This document shows, one piece after another, positions 21,321-35,002 of a DNA stretch of 64,000 nt (position 1 is the stretch's first letter; each line of letters begins with the position of its first letter). A model generated the notes under the pieces. It saw only the letters and a list, made by a program, of their open reading frames with translations. It had not been told where the DNA came from and did no database searches. Made by a program: the position numbers and the translations under genes. The DNA comes from Icerya purchasi (Eukaryota; Arthropoda; Insecta; Hemiptera; Monophlebidae): NCBI GenBank assembly GCA_039619475.1, contig CM077115.1:179510695-179574694 (forward strand), written 5' to 3'.

Positions 21321-24300
21321 TACTCGATAAACTAGCATCTCATCGTGATTTCCGTGAAAAAGTCCGGTGATAAGAATAATAATAATGAAATTCAATGATA
21401 ATGATAATGAATTTTACATGTGTGTGCTGCACCTGTAACGCTTGATTCTATGCAATCGTCGAAAAATCATCTTGTACCACGAATAAGTAGTAATTAATGT
21501 GCAAGCGACACAGCGCATCATTTGGAAAGTCCGAAGGAATTAAAAGTTAGGAGGAGTGATGAATAAGGAAAAGGCGAAATATCGCAAAGGTGATTAGAAA
21601 GCCGAGAATCCTAAAAAAAACATTAATACACAACGTTCGGCTGTTCAGTTTTCGTCTGAGCGTCTTGTTTCGTTTCATTTTTGATATAGTTACATCTAAC
21701 TGACGCTTTTTTGTCGTTCTAGCACGAAAAAAGTGGGTGTTATTTGGCTTTTTCAAATTATGTCGTTTGTTTTATGAATATAATATTGATTCGGATTTTA
21801 TTGCGAGTTGAAAATTATCAATTTTGCAGGTGTTCATTTTTCAATAAATTTATGTGGCGAATCGGTCGGTAGCATTGATTTATTTAGTAGTAATGTAGCA
21901 ATATTGTAATTTTAAAATTATGATTGTAAAAAACATAAACTTAAGTGGTCTTCATATAAGCCTCTAAAAAAAAAAAAAAAAAAAAAATGTCTCAAAGGTT
22001 ATTATATTGTATGAGATAACTGCACAGTCCGGCCACAATATATTTTAATATAATTAATTTAAATCTTAAGGTGGCTGTTAAATAGTAACTAAATTTGATG
22101 TTACGCTTGGTCATAGTTAGGACTACTGCCTTTAATTACAAGTACACTTGCAAAGAGAGCTTCTTACACACAATTTTTGTAACTGGTTAATAGTAATAAT
22201 ACGATCATACTCTTGATTTATATACAGTCCTTTACTTCTTTATACGCGTACTTCACAAATATACGATTTTTTAGCGGGAGAAAAAATGCGTAACGTTTGG
22301 AAGAGCAGCATCTAAAGAAAACATTACATCATACGGGTGGGGGGTGATAAGGTGAAAAAAGTAAGAAAGGACATGCCCAAAAAAATAATACTTTTTTTTT
22401 GTTGTAAAATGGTAAACAATAAATGGATTAATTTAAAATTTAGATTGCGTGTAAAAGAATTTGAAATATACTTTTGAAAATACGAACGGGAATTTTTGTA
22501 TTCGATTGTGTTATGAATGTGCACTTCATTTATAAATAAAAAGAGGTGTTACTTCGCTTTAGAGATTTATTCTAGTACGTAGTACTAAAAATTTTACCCG
22601 TTCGTTTTTAACGGCGAACTGTATAGCATTTGGTGAACAGTGAGTAAAATACAAAAAAACGACTAAACCCGCAAAAAATATTACCATTCCACTTTTAACC
22701 TATGACCTTTGATATAGAAAGTTATTATACAACGGCGATCTTTATAAATAGGGTTTATCTAGGGGTTTTCTGGAAATTGTGGTCCTACTACTGTCCTCGC
22801 CAGAATCTAACATTTTTTGTATTTGAAGGCGTTTTACGGTGCACGAGTACTAACAGTAGCAGTTTTATTTCTTTACGTACAACAATGGCAATATAGTCGA
22901 TTTGATCACGAATTATTCACAGTTTTTCTATTTTTAATACGATGTGTTTAATATAAATTGAAGACGATAATTACAAATGTAAACAGTTTTAAAAAATTAC
23001 CATTAACATTCTCGGTTACTGATATAATATCTTTTTTTGCACGAACGACATATACATTCAACAATTCACAAGATTATAAAAACATTAAAAACATTAAAAA
23101 ATGAACCTCTTATACATATAAAACAATAAATATAATAAATTAGTCCGACTGATTTCGTCAATTGTTCAACATACATATTCATGGCGATAAAGTGTATGAA
23201 CCTTCAACCATTTACATTCGGATGATAGATGGTATATGTTTGAAATGCTAACGTGTAAAGTTTTTGGTATCGTTTCTGTTTAAAAATATAACTTAAATTA
23301 TGATACACAAAATAAAATTTTAATCAGCTGGTTTCTCAGTCCAAAATAATTTTCATATATACATATATATATGTATATATGTATTCGCGAATCCTGACTT
23401 ACTTCTCTAAGGCAGGAGAAGTTCGAAATGAAATTAAAAATCACATGCACTATTAGACAAAGAAAAACTTTTTTGAATTTAAAAAAATAAGAATTATGTT
23501 TATGAAAAAAGAAAATTGATTTTTAAATTTTGATAAAGGGAATAATTTATCTGTAAACAAAAAGGAAAGTAATGGAAATCGGGCAAATCATCAGATTGGA
23601 ATTACTCGATACTAACAGGCAACTGAAATTTTGCAAATTACGCAAATTTCCTTCACAGTGACTTTATGGATTTTTACGGTCACGCTAAAAATTGTTTCTT
23701 TAGACAGGTTAATCCTTGCTGCTGGAGAGAAGTGCTAGATTTCTTTCTTTTTCAATTTGTTTTGGTACTTCGCTTCATGACTAGAAGTACCTGAGGGTTT
23801 GTCACTGATGTATTTGTTTGGAGCGAATGCAAATAGTTTTATTCTATAATTGAGCAGCAGCAAATGCAATAAGCTTGTTTTGTGTGAGTAAATGATTAGT
23901 AATCTGAATCAGAGTATAAACAGATCGTGTAATGATTACATGACCATCCTTTTAATTTGTATCAACAAAAATAATATACGTAGCCTTTGAATATTAATAA
24001 ACTAGGGCGAGTAGAATGAAACTTTAAAATTTACATCGATTATTTATTTTAAACATTTCTATAATACTAATATTTCGGCTGTGTCCATACAGAAAGTAAT
24101 TCTTCATCATGGTGAACATAAAGTGTTAAACATGTCTATACTTTTCATGTAGGCGGAGGCATTCAGAAGGAATTGGGTACTTAGTAGTTTTGCAGAACAA
24201 TATTAAATAATTAAATGTAATCGTCAAGTTTAGAATGATATAAATATAACCTTTTAGAACGAATTTCTCAGAATTATTATTAATTATTTATTAAAAATAA

Positions 24301-25116
24301 TTCAAACTTGCAAGTAAATAAACGGGGAAGAATTTGTTGCAAAAAAAAGGCGAACTCGTTTCTTTTTTTCTTTTTTTTATTAAAGTTGAATTAATTCTGT
24401 CTGATTCAAAATCTGAATATAATGTAATTGATTATTTTCTTATACAGTATATAATGAATTTATTTCAAAAGATATTATAGTTCTGCAGGTGTTTTTCAAT
24501 TTTGTAAAGGTTCATACTTATTAAAATGAACTTGAAAAAAATGTCAATTATTTTTATTTGTCCGTATATACACACACATATATATATGTATATATGTTAA
24601 AAAAGAAAAAATTGGTGCGTTACAATTCGATTTGCGTAAATTTAATATAACAAAAAAGAAGAAAAAAAAAAATTTTAAAAATAGTTTATTGGTCATATTA
24701 ACAAAACAAAATGTGTGCATTTAAACGATTAAAGAAAAGCTTTTGGAATTTTCAGGAACTAGTAAAATTAATTTTTAACAGAAAAATAATTGTAGATATT
24801 GTAAGTTAAATGAACTTATCATTAAAGATGTAATAAAACGTGACTACCAAATTTTCAAACAAGTATCAGGTTTGCGATTACTTTTTATGAAACTTTCAAT
24901 GTACGAAGAATTTTTGTGATCATTGTTTTTAAATGATTTTAAATCCTCGATATGTATTTATCGAAAACTTTTTCACAAGTACTTATCGGATAGGCGATTT
25001 ATCGAAATTAGAACAATTTACTTTATATACGCAATTGCTTTCATAAATATATAAAAACATTTTACTTTAATTTTTTCCCAGCAAATTATTATTCACTTTA
25101 TATATACTCGTAATTT
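21321..25116. other. Long AT-rich intergenic block, nothing recognised
   Basis: Homopolymers, short TA runs (for example 23356-23383 and 24570-24597), no frame with a protein motif. The sequence near 24090-24125 weakly resembles a retroelement hairpin motif but was not called. Confidence 0.45.
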
Positions 25117-27423
25117 ATTTATTTAAAATCGATCGGCAGCCGGGGCCATTTGCAATGCCGAAAAGTTACATCTTATAAGTAATAAACTAATAAATGAAAA
25201 GTACAAAAGAGGAAATTAAAATAAACAAAAGAAAGAGAAAAAAAAAGGAAAGGAAAAGGCAAAGGAGACGAACGCTGATATACATCAAAACTATATAACA
25301 GGAAAAACTCTGGTAAGCTTCAAAACTTTAAAAATGTTTCTACACGCCGTTTCATTGTCCACCAGAATTTCGGCCAAACCAGCATCTTCCTCGAAGCACG
25401 GGCTCTCTCTTGTCAAAATTTGCGGCACGGGGTGAGGAGATGTTCCGCCGTTACCGGCATTCTACAAATTTCACGTAAAGGTTTAGGTTGTTTTTCTTCA
25501 GATTTTGGTTGTTTTTCCTAATCTGGACTCTAAATTTTGATAACTATTGCATACTGGCGTTCCACGGAGGAGCTTCAACCGTGTGTAGATGAACCGTCGC
25601 TGTCCTAATTCGGCGCAAACGTCTTTTTGATGCGAGGGGTTAGATGGATTTAAGGTCAGATTAAAGAAATATTTCAGAGACAGAAATAACCTTTTGTGTT
25701 TGAGTGGTAGGACATATTAGTTTCTGCATGAAGGCTGTCAATTGGACTGCAGTGCAATGCGCCAGTGATTAGTCTTAATGCGGAATTCTGAGCAGTGTTA
25801 AACCTGTTCAGCATATTAGGTTTAACAGATTTGTATATGATCGAACCGTAATCCATTTTAGACAGTGTAAAAACGGAGCAGAGATTCTGCAGGCATTTCC
25901 TAGCTCTGTCTCATTTTGTATGTTTTGAGGATGTTGAGAGATTTTTGACATTTCGCTCCAAGTTCATCGATGTGCCTGGACCAAGATAGCTTTCTGTCGA
26001 ATATAAATCCAAGGATTTTTACAGTTTTTATCTCATCTAATGGGGCTGTGGCCCGGAGTTATTTTGCAGTCGGAAGAGGATTTCCGTTTATTGCTGAAAA
26101 TAATGCTGGCTGTTTTTTTTTTTTTCGTTGAGAAGATTAAGCTCTGGTTTAGAGACCACTCTTGTAATTTATCGGTCGTGTTTTGAAGACGAACTCCAAA
26201 ACTTTCCAGATTTGCAGATGTCATACATATTGCGAGGTTGTCAGCGAAAACGTTATATTTTACGGGCGGCTCAATGATTTTGGTCAGGTCGGAAATGCCT
26301 ACTATGAATGGCTAATTACCGAGCCTTGAGACGTACCGTTTTCTTGACTTCTAGGGGACGATAAGATATCTTCTATCCGAATCTGAAACGTGGGGTCTGC
26401 CAAGAATACCTTCACGAAATTAATCATTGTGACGTCTCAGTTTACCAGGATTTGAATGATTTTATGTTTCCAAATACGATCAAAAGCCTCCTCTAGGTCA
26501 AAGCTTATGAGCATTGTGAACTGATTCGAAACAAAGCCGTCACAAATTTGCTGGTGGAGTTTTACTAGAAGGTCCATCGTGCATTTCTGCGATCTGAACC
26601 TGAATTGCATTGGATCAAGAAGTTGCTTTTGTTCTTCAGAATCCATATAAGACGAGCGGTTACCATATTCCTCAAAAATTTGCATAAAGAATCGGTCAGG
26701 GAAATTACGCGGTAACTGCCAGGGGGTGGGGTTTTTCTCGGGCTTTAAAACTGGAATTATGCGAGTCATTTTCTAAGCATTCGAAATTTTCCCCGATGTC
26801 CAAATTAGATTGTAAAATTGGAGAATCGTGCTAAGGGATTCCGCAGGGAGCTTTTTGATCATATCGATATGTATGCTATCCGGCCCGGGAGCTGAGGATC
26901 TCATGTGATTCAAAGTATCTATTAATTCATCATTGGTGAAAGGAAGATTGAACGCTTGCATAGATGAAGTGGAGGGACGTGCTTCTTGGCGTTCGCAGTT
27001 CCGTTTAATAATTTTGAACGATTCTGTATACACTATTCAGTGGCGGACTATGTATGGAAGTGATCGGCCAGGATTTTCGCGATATCCAATTTGCTTCAAG
27101 TTGGGCTAGAATCTGATATTATCGGCGAGATCCTTGTGAATGTTATTGTGTTCGATAGCATTTTGACCTTGTCCCAAACTGTCTTGACTGGAGTCGTTGA
27201 ATTGAACGTTGATGTAAATCGTATCCAAGACTATTCTCCGAAGAGCCTTTTGACTTTTCCTGAGAAATTTTGAAGTTTTTGAGGTTTTCTTGCATCGGGT
27301 GATGCTTTGCTCTAGACAGGAGTCTGACCGTTCTGCTACAATCATGTTTCCACTACGTCGCTTGTCTACGTATCGTTAGCGGTCTATTTTTTTGGAACGC
27401 TATCGGAAGCGGCTGCCATTAAT

Positions 27424-29509
27424 TTCTTAATTAATAATAATAATAATAAACCTTTATTGAGGAAATTCTTAAACTATATAACAAACATGAATAGTATAAA
27501 TTTGATATAGAAAAAACTAAATATTAAATTTCCTCGGCCCATGATGAGCAAAGGTTTCCTGTAATCTCTCCCATTCAATTCTATCTATGGCTACTCTTTG
27601 AAAATTTTTGTTCAATAAAAAATTACTAAAATCGTCCCTCCACCTTGTCAACTGATGCCCCCTTCTTCTTTTATAATGTGCAAGAAACCAGAAAGTGGCT
27701 CTATACGTCCATCTGTCATCCTTCATTCTTGCTACATGACCAGCCCAAGCCAATTTTTATCTTCTAACATATCTGATTGCATCTATATTATTTTTTAATT
27801 TTTGTTTTATCAGTTTGAGTGGTACTTTATCTTTTTTCTTAATATTTAAAATAGACCGTTCAATTGTATTTTGTGTTACCTTTATTTTATTAATAATTTT
27901 TGAAGTCAGACACCAGGTTTGACTGCCGTATGTTAAACTAGATATAATAGTCGCGTTGAAAATTATACTTTTGTGGTAATTGTTAAAAGGGCCTTTAAAA
28001 ATATATTTTAGTGCCCAATACTTGTTCCAAGCTTTCGTTATTCTAGTATTTACTTCCGTTTCAGTACGATTTTCAAAAGATAATTGCTGACCTAGGTACG
28101 TTACTTGATTTACTATTTCTATAACCATTCCATTAACTTGTACTATTTTAGCGTTTCGGTTTTCTGTAAATATTTTCGTTTTTCCGATATTTATGGAAAG
28201 CCCAGCTTTTTTCCCTACATTGTCTAATTCTGTTATCATAGTTTTTAGTTCTTCCAAGGAATTTGACAAGAGAACCACGTCATCCGCAAATCTTAAATTG
28301 GAAATTCTTTTTCCATTTATGTTTAAACCTTTGTTATCCCAGTGCAAATTCCTAAAAATATCTTCCAAAGCACAATTAAACAAAACCGGTGATAATGGGT
28401 CACCCTGTCTAACCCCTTTCTTAATATCAAAGTACCGACCCTCTACATCTGTTAATATTCTGGCTCTAAGGTCTTTTATTAATATTATGTAATTTTCTGG
28501 AACTCCTTGACTTTTAAGTGATGCAAATAAGTACTGATGTTTTAAAGAGTCGAAAGCTTTATTATAGTCAATTAGAGCCATATATATTTCGATTTGATAT
28601 TCTATACATTTCTCAATGACTTGGTTCATGACATGTAGGTGATCTATTGTAGCGAACGACCTTCTGAAACCAGCTTGTTCTACAGGTTGTTCGACTCTTA
28701 TAATAGGCTGTATTCTATTTTCTAACAACTTTGAAAACATTTTTGAAATAGTCAAACTTAAAGATATTGGACGATAGTTTTCAATTTTGTGTCGATCCCC
28801 CTTTTTAAACAACAATATTATATCAGAGTACTTCCATTTACAGGGAATAATGCCTGTTTTTAAAATTCTATTAAATAGGATCGTTAAGATTTTTATTAAT
28901 TGTAAACCTCCCAATTTTATGTGTTCGTTCATTATTTTGTCGCTGCCTGGGCTTTTGTTGCGTCTCAATCTTTTTACTATCTCCTCTACTTCTTCATTCA
29001 GAAATTCTGGTTCTACTGTAGAACTAGTTTCAACAGAATTGCTTATACCGTGATCGTTATCTATGTCATTATACAAATTTTTATAATATTCAGTTATGAA
29101 GTTATTTATTTCTTTTCTGTCGCATATTTTCTCCCCTTTCAAGTTCATAAAATGAGTTGCCCATTGTGTACCTATACTGAGTTTCTTTTTTAGCAGTTTT
29201 ATATTTTTACTTCCTTCTAAAATGTTATTAATAATTTCATTTTTTTGAGCTCGGTTCCTTTCTCTTATTTTATTTCTTATAGCTCTTGACACTAAATTTA
29301 ATTCAATCTTTTCTTTTGGAGACTTGTTAGTGATTTTTAAAATTTCCATTCTTCTTTTACGTAATTGGTAAATGTCGTCTATTTCGCTTATCTGTGGGAT
29401 ATTTCCACTTCTTTTCTTGGATGTGTTTGTGAATGTTGACGTTATTGTTTGAGATATGGCGTTATATAGTTCGTCAATCTCTTGATCTCTATTTAAGTTT
29501 ATCTTTCCT
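27424..29509 (-). mobile_element. RTE-like LINE inserted in the older LINE
   Basis: A 2.1-kb 5'-truncated RTE/BovB-like retrotransposon. CATTAAT is found at both edges (27417-27423 and 29510-29516), a candidate 7-bp target duplication. The 3' end carries AATAAAGGTTTATTATTATT, a short microsatellite tail of the kind RTE elements use in place of poly(A). The host LINE resumes on both sides in the same orientation, which gives a clear order of insertion. Confidence 0.75.
27517..29349 (-). pseudogene. RTE-like reverse transcriptase ORF2, one in-frame stop
   Basis: The protein would copy LINE RNA at the nicked target. From 29349 the frame runs 530 residues to a TAA at 27757-27759. It then continues in the same frame for about 79 more residues with AWAGHVARMKDDRW and RRRGHQLTRWRDDF, the usual tail of this family, so one stop codon separates it from completeness. 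RT boxes by residue: FNRILKTGIIP (159-169), SDIILLFKKGD (175-185), ENYRPISL (190-197), LIDYNKAFD (259-267), GVRQGDPLSPVLFN (312-325), LRFADDVVLLS (352-362) with both Asp retained, and YLGQQLSF. The frame also stays open upstream to about 29507 (INLNRDQEIDELYN), so 29349 is not the true start. The endonuclease is missing through 5' truncation. Confidence 0.85.
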
Positions 29510-29944
29510 CATTAATCTTGTTAACATCGCTAGTGTTTACTGGAAGTTTTAGATTTACCGACTGGGAGAATAATTCACAGTCACAGCGTCTTTAAGCCTC
29601 CAGCTGGGGAATTTTTTAGTGTTATCGTTATTCTCTGAGGATTCTATCGCAATAAGCAGAGGGAAATGGTCGCTTCCAAAAAGAGGAGCAAGGGGTTCCT
29701 ACTTTGTTACGTGGGCAATGGAATAGCTACAAAATGATAAAGCGATAGCTGAAAGCGATCCATTGAACACATTGAAGTGAGTGTTTCTACCAGTGTTTAA
29801 CAGTGCCAGGTCGAAACAATTCAGCATCTTCTTAATATATTGTCCTCCTCGGTTGGAAAATCTTGAACCTCAGATCGTGTTATGGGCATTGAAGTCATTA
29901 TTCATTTTACATGCCTTTCCAGACGGTCGATTTTTAAAGGAATC

Positions 29945-30192
29945 TCTCTTATTTTTTTTTTTTAAATTTAACTTTGTTAATCTTTATCATCCTCCCGAAA
30001 TATTTGTTCTACCTTCTCTTTCAAAATTTCTATTCCATTCCTACAGCATTATCAATCTCCTTAATGAACGCATACGTCCAACTTTTAGCTTTGGGTCGTC
30101 CCACTCCGTTTAACGCTACCTATATCGTTTCCTTCTCATTGCCTTCAGTGCTGTCCTTTGTGAGTTCCATTTCTGATCGGCTGGTTATTTAG
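29945..30192 (+). mobile_element. LINE family alpha scrap, internally rearranged
   Basis: It starts NFVNLYHPPEIFVLPSLSKF, homologous to NFADLCHPPNMFTVPTLSKF in the copy at 39180-39260. It then continues as LNER and, after a frameshift, LALGRPTPFNATYIVSFS and SSISDRLVI. The two alpha segments are joined without the sequence normally between them, so this copy has a deletion. It ends at 30190-30192, close to the next LINE. Confidence 0.65.
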
Positions 30193-31590
30193 TTCCATCT
30201 ATTGAATTATCGTGAAATTAACAGTATAATACGGACAATGAACCCTAACAAAGCACCAGGTTATGATTTAATAACAGCAAAAGTTTTAAAGGAATTGCCA
30301 AAAAAAGGACTGGCGTTACTAGCGTACATATTTAATGCAATGCTGCGATTAACATATTTTCCAATACAACTAAAATTGTCGCAAATTGTTGTAGTTCAAA
30401 AACCACAAAAACCTCCAACGGAACCATCATCATATCGACCAATTTCAATTTTGCCGGTACTTTCTAAATTATACGAAAAATTATTGTTAAAAAGAATAAT
30501 GCCAATAGTTGAATGCAAAGAAATAATACCTGAACACCAGTTTGGCTTCCGAGCAAAACATAGTACAATAGAGCAGGTGCATCGGATTGTTCATCAAATT
30601 GAAAAATCCCTGGATGGGAAAATGGTTTGCGATACCGTATTTTTAGATGTAAGCCAAGCATTCGATCGAGTTTGGCACGATGGTCTATTGCAAAAACTTC
30701 GACGTCATTTTCCCTATCAACTAGCTGAATTATTCCGGTCGTATTTAAACGAAAGATATTTCTACATTAAATATGGTGATGACGAATCAAGTATATATCC
30801 GGTTCGAGCAGGAGTTCCTCAGCGGAGTGTACTTGGACCGCTTCTCTATCTGATCTACACAGCGGATATTCCTATTACATCGCACGTTGATATAGCAACT
30901 TTCGCTGATGACACAGCGATCTTGGGTTCAAATAAATGTCCAAAAGTTGCGCGTAAAAATCTGCAGACAGCAGTCAATAAAGTCACACCTTGGTGCAAAT
31001 TATGGAAAATAAAGATTAATGAAGGTAAACTCAAGTAGTTTTCACTAACCGAAGAATCGATTCGTCCGGAAATATAATGATGGATGGTGTGGAGATCCCT
31101 CAGAAAGAAGATGTAAAGTATCTTGGTATTCACCTCGACAAACGCTTGACTTGGAGGAAGCACATTATAGCGAAATGAGTTGAACATCAAGCTGCGGCAA
31201 CTGTACTGGCTGTTGTTGGGTGAGAGACCAATAGAGTATCTCTTGAAAACAAGTTCCTTCTTTATAAGTAAATTCTTAAACCCGTCTGGCAATACGGCTA
31301 TCTATTATGGGGCTGTGCCAAAAACAGCAACATTTCAATTATGCAAAGAGTACAGAATAAGATACTACGCACGATCATCTCTGCTCCATGGTACATAACC
31401 AGCACCACGATCCATGAAGATCTTGGAGTTCAATTTGTAAAAAATGAAATAGAAACTGCTGCCCGACGATATGCTGCCAGATTGAAAGAACATCCTAATA
31501 GTACAGCTAAAGAACTGCTGAGCAACCCAAGCGAGGGACGTAGGCTGAATAGGAAACGACCTCAAGATCTCTTCGATTTGCATTGATTTG
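30193..31590 (+). mobile_element. Jockey-like LINE, RT and C-terminus, frameshifted
   Basis: A non-LTR retrotransposon of the type without RNase H. The first open block (30202-31038, 278 residues) holds most RT boxes: APGYDLI, SYRPISILPVLSKL, HQFGFRAKHST, FLDVSQAFDRVWHDGL (147-162) and FADDTAILGS (234-243). The GVPQGSVLGP box reads GVPQRSVLGP, with Gly changed to Arg. After a frameshift near 31035 the next pieces are VKYLGIHLDKRLTWRKHI and, from 31341, MQRVQNKILRTIISAPWY to RRLNRKRPQDLFDLH and a stop at 31586. That ending is the usual jockey C-terminus. At least three frame changes; not functional. The 3' UTR limit is unclear. Confidence 0.8.
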
Positions 31591-32726
31591 CAGCAGGCTT
31601 TGGTAATTTGGCTCCGGTGCTGCTTTTCTCACTTCCATTCCAAAGAGAAATCACATGCTTTATTCTCTTATTGTCGTGTAGAAGTTTCCATTTCATATTT
31701 TGGTACTGGCTATTTACGCTTCTTCTATTGTTAATGATTATTTATTTCCTCCATTTCTAGAATTTTCCTGGTAATCCGTGTGGCGTCTTCTATTTTCTTT
31801 ACTTCGCCAGTCTGCTCTTATCTTTACTATTTGCCTACGTTCTTAAGCCATACCCCACGTAAGATACGTTTTTGTTTTGTTTTTTTTTCAGTTTAATTTT
31901 GCATCGGTGATGTTTAATCATATCCATTCGTTATTGCTGCTGTTTTAAAAATAATTAGGAATAAAGCAACAATTTCCGGCAGTGTAAAGGAAGAAAGGAT
32001 TCCGGAAGACATTTAGAAAGACGATAACTTAAATAAAATCTTCGAATTGAAAGGGGAGTGGTGTTGGAATTCATCGAGGATCGTTGGAACAGGAGAGTAT
32101 TTCAAAGTGTAAGCACTTCGTTGGTTGTTTCAGTGTAGCGAGAAGAGGAAAAATTCAGAATGTAATTTTTATAGAAAGGAAGTTTATAAAAGTATAAATG
32201 TTTGAAGAAAGGAATTCAGGGGAAAGCTACGAAAAACGTTTGTTGTAGTTTGGTGCCGTGGAAAGGAAATGTGGATAGTACGATATGACATTAGTGATTA
32301 GAGAAGTGTGAATTTGACCGAACCGGCAGATGAGCATTGTCAAGAGCTGAGGATATACCGATAAAAGAAAAACAAGACATATCATTTTTTTGGAAGAAGG
32401 AATTATTCCGTTTGAAATGTTTTACCGGTTTTGACTAAAAAACTTGATCCTTGTTTTGATTACTTGACAATCGCATTAAAGCTATTGTGGCGATGTAAGT
32501 ACTGCCTCGCATCGCGGAATTCTTTTAATTAATAATCATTTAATCGGAAGTGTTTATTTGCTGTGGTAGTGGTAAGCGGAGAAGAGCCTGTGACTCCTTG
32601 GCGCAATATTATGATTAAATGTCACACCGTTAAGGCAGTGAGTTTTTCGGTTAATTTGTGATAATAGCCAAGTTTCATTATATGAAATCTACATACACGT
32701 CTAGTTTTACATAACTTTATATACAG

Positions 32727-32760
<34 letters not shown>

Positions 32761-34569
32761 GTATGCATATATGGAACTCTATGCTGGAAAGAGAAAACAG
32801 AAGAAAAGTTAGTTTGCGTCGACATGAACGATGATACTATTACCGTCGTCTTGGAGAAAATTTTTTGACAACAATGATAGATTAGCCGCTAATTGTTCCG
32901 AAAATCTGTTAGCCGATTTTTTTGGGGGGGAAAGTTGACTGTCTGAAATAAATAAAAAACTATTACGAAGAAACAGGCGACACATGATTACACTCCAGAG
33001 ATCGAATTAAAATCGTACGATTTTTGAAACATTTTCGCCAGACCGATTTAATGACGAAAACAAGTACATGGCTTTTTCGTTATTTTTCGTTATTTTCCAC
33101 AAGACACCGGCAGTTTTTCCTTCCGAGAAAACATAATTAGGCCGATAGTGCGCTATCGCTTGTAATAAAGGACGCGCTCCTTTTAAAGTGACTACCTGTT
33201 CATGGCGTTGAGTCTGTATGCTTCGAGAATTGAATGATCAGTTGAAAAAATTACGGAAATTGAGTTTTCTTAAATGTTTTTTGTGTATTAAAAGTTTAAT
33301 AACTATTCAAAATCGCCATAATCTGTAGTAAACCATACCTTTGATAAAATTAAGGTTTACAATGTATGTGTACTTTAATGGATCCGAAATAAAACTGACA
33401 CTCGTGATCTTTCGCACGTATTCGTATTTTTTAAACTTAGTTTGTTTATTTACATTTTAGGGAAAAAAATGAATTTTGCGAGTTTTCCAAAAGGGGTATA
33501 TTAATTCTCGCATGTATGAATAAGTATGAAGGTATCATCGAAATTATCGACGCAAAAAGGAAAGACAAAAAATCTTCGGAACAATTGAACACAATCGAAT
33601 CTCGACACTTTGTCTCCTCTCACATTTCGAAGAAATTTATCAAGACACGTTCGAAATTTTCAGATTTTTATTTTTATATTTTTAAATTTTCAACTGATAA
33701 CTCTCGGAAGATATCGTCAGCCTTAAATTTATAAAGCGGATGGATTTTGACAGTTCTCAGTATATACGGAAGAATATTCGAAATTTTTTTACCAATTGGT
33801 CGAAAATTTTCCAAATTAGCATCAATCTTTGGAATTTTTCAATTAGAATGCGATCAATTTCTATATGTATACATATATATATATATATATATAATCCCCC
33901 ACTATTCAATTTTATTCTACTAACTGATAAAAGTGTATTAACTGATAATCTATTTCCTTAGATTGCTATATCTTATGTGACCCATCTTTTTTGACTATCT
34001 CTCCTTTCATTTTCTCTATTCATCTTTCGGTTTTATCTTACTTATTTTTTTCAAGTGTATATTTAACGGAATAAAATAATACGTACACTTAGTATTTACT
34101 GTCCAGCTTGATAACGGTGAATTGCTTTAAATTGCTTATAGCATTGCGTAGTAATTTTGATTCTCGCGTCTCTTTTATCTGCCGTAAACATAAGAAATAC
34201 GTGTATTCCCGGCTATTAACAGACAAAAAAATAAAACCGGTTCACGGGATTTTCCCGTAAAATACACTTAAATCGAGGTAAATGCAATTAGTAAAGGTAT
34301 CTTTTAATTATAAAATTAATCCTAGGTAAAGTAGCAAAAGTGGAAGGTATCGTTGAAGAAATGAATAAAAAAAAACTGAAGTTAATGCGAGCGTGTAAAG
34401 GAAACCATTTTTGATTTTAATTGTTAATCGGCTATTTTTTAGGTGTTCATACGTACTTATATAAATAACGGTGTACACGATTTCGGTTGGGAACATTACC
34501 GATTTCTCGGCGGGAGTGGTTAAATGTGATAAAAAAAGTTCATAATAAATAATTTTCGCATACGACTGT
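31591..34569. other. Intergenic, mostly anonymous
   Basis: May include the 3' UTR of the preceding LINE up to about 31970. A TA/GTAT microsatellite lies at 32725-32768. TAATTAGGCCGATAGTGCGC at 33134 resembles the GT-rich repeat family. Frames at 33516-33734 and 33740-33961 have no motif. Confidence 0.4.
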
Positions 34570-34946
34570 ACTTTAAAAAATATATACATATATATATTTA
34601 TGCATAAGTTGGAATTATATTGGATTTAATACATTGTTTGTTGTTTATTAAATATATATATATATAAAACATCGTATTTAAAAAATATATATATGTATAT
34701 TTATGCATAAGTTGGAATTATATTGGATTTAATACATTGTTTGTTGTTTATTAAATATATATATATAAAACATCGTATTTAAAAAAATATATATATATTT
34801 ATGCATAAGTTGGAATTATATTGAATTTAATACATTGTTTGTTGTTTATTAAATATATATATATAAAACATCGTATTTAAAAAATATATATATATTTATG
34901 CATAAGTAGGTATTATATTGAATTTAATAAATTGTTTGTTGTTTAT

Positions 34947-35002
<56 letters not shown>

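Larger units (their letters stand above)
25117..29940 (-). mobile_element. RNase-region LINE relic (I/R1-like), split by an RTE-like LINE
   Basis: Read leftward, ORF2 pieces appear in order. The endonuclease (29930-29540) has the series GSRFSN, LLNTGRNTHF, GSLSAIAL and GSDHFP. After the inserted element come the linker (27345-27106) and RT: NHMRSSAPGPDSIHIDM near 26900, QFRFRSQKCTMD near 26590 and FDLEEAFDRIWKHKII near 26480. The YADD box at 26237-26248 reads FADN, so the second catalytic Asp is lost. Later parts are TDKLQEWSL near 26170, FNTAQNSALRLITGALHCSP near 25800 and a C-terminal stretch near 25320-25480. The 3' end has GGCATTGCAAATGGCCCCGG and a TAAA-repeat tail near 25117. Many stops; dead. 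Confidence 0.7.

Noticed and set aside
24060..24125. Another hammerhead-like hairpin (minus: CATGATGAAG...GCCGAAAT)
   Set aside because: No GAAAC..GTC end and no closing stem; too weak to list.
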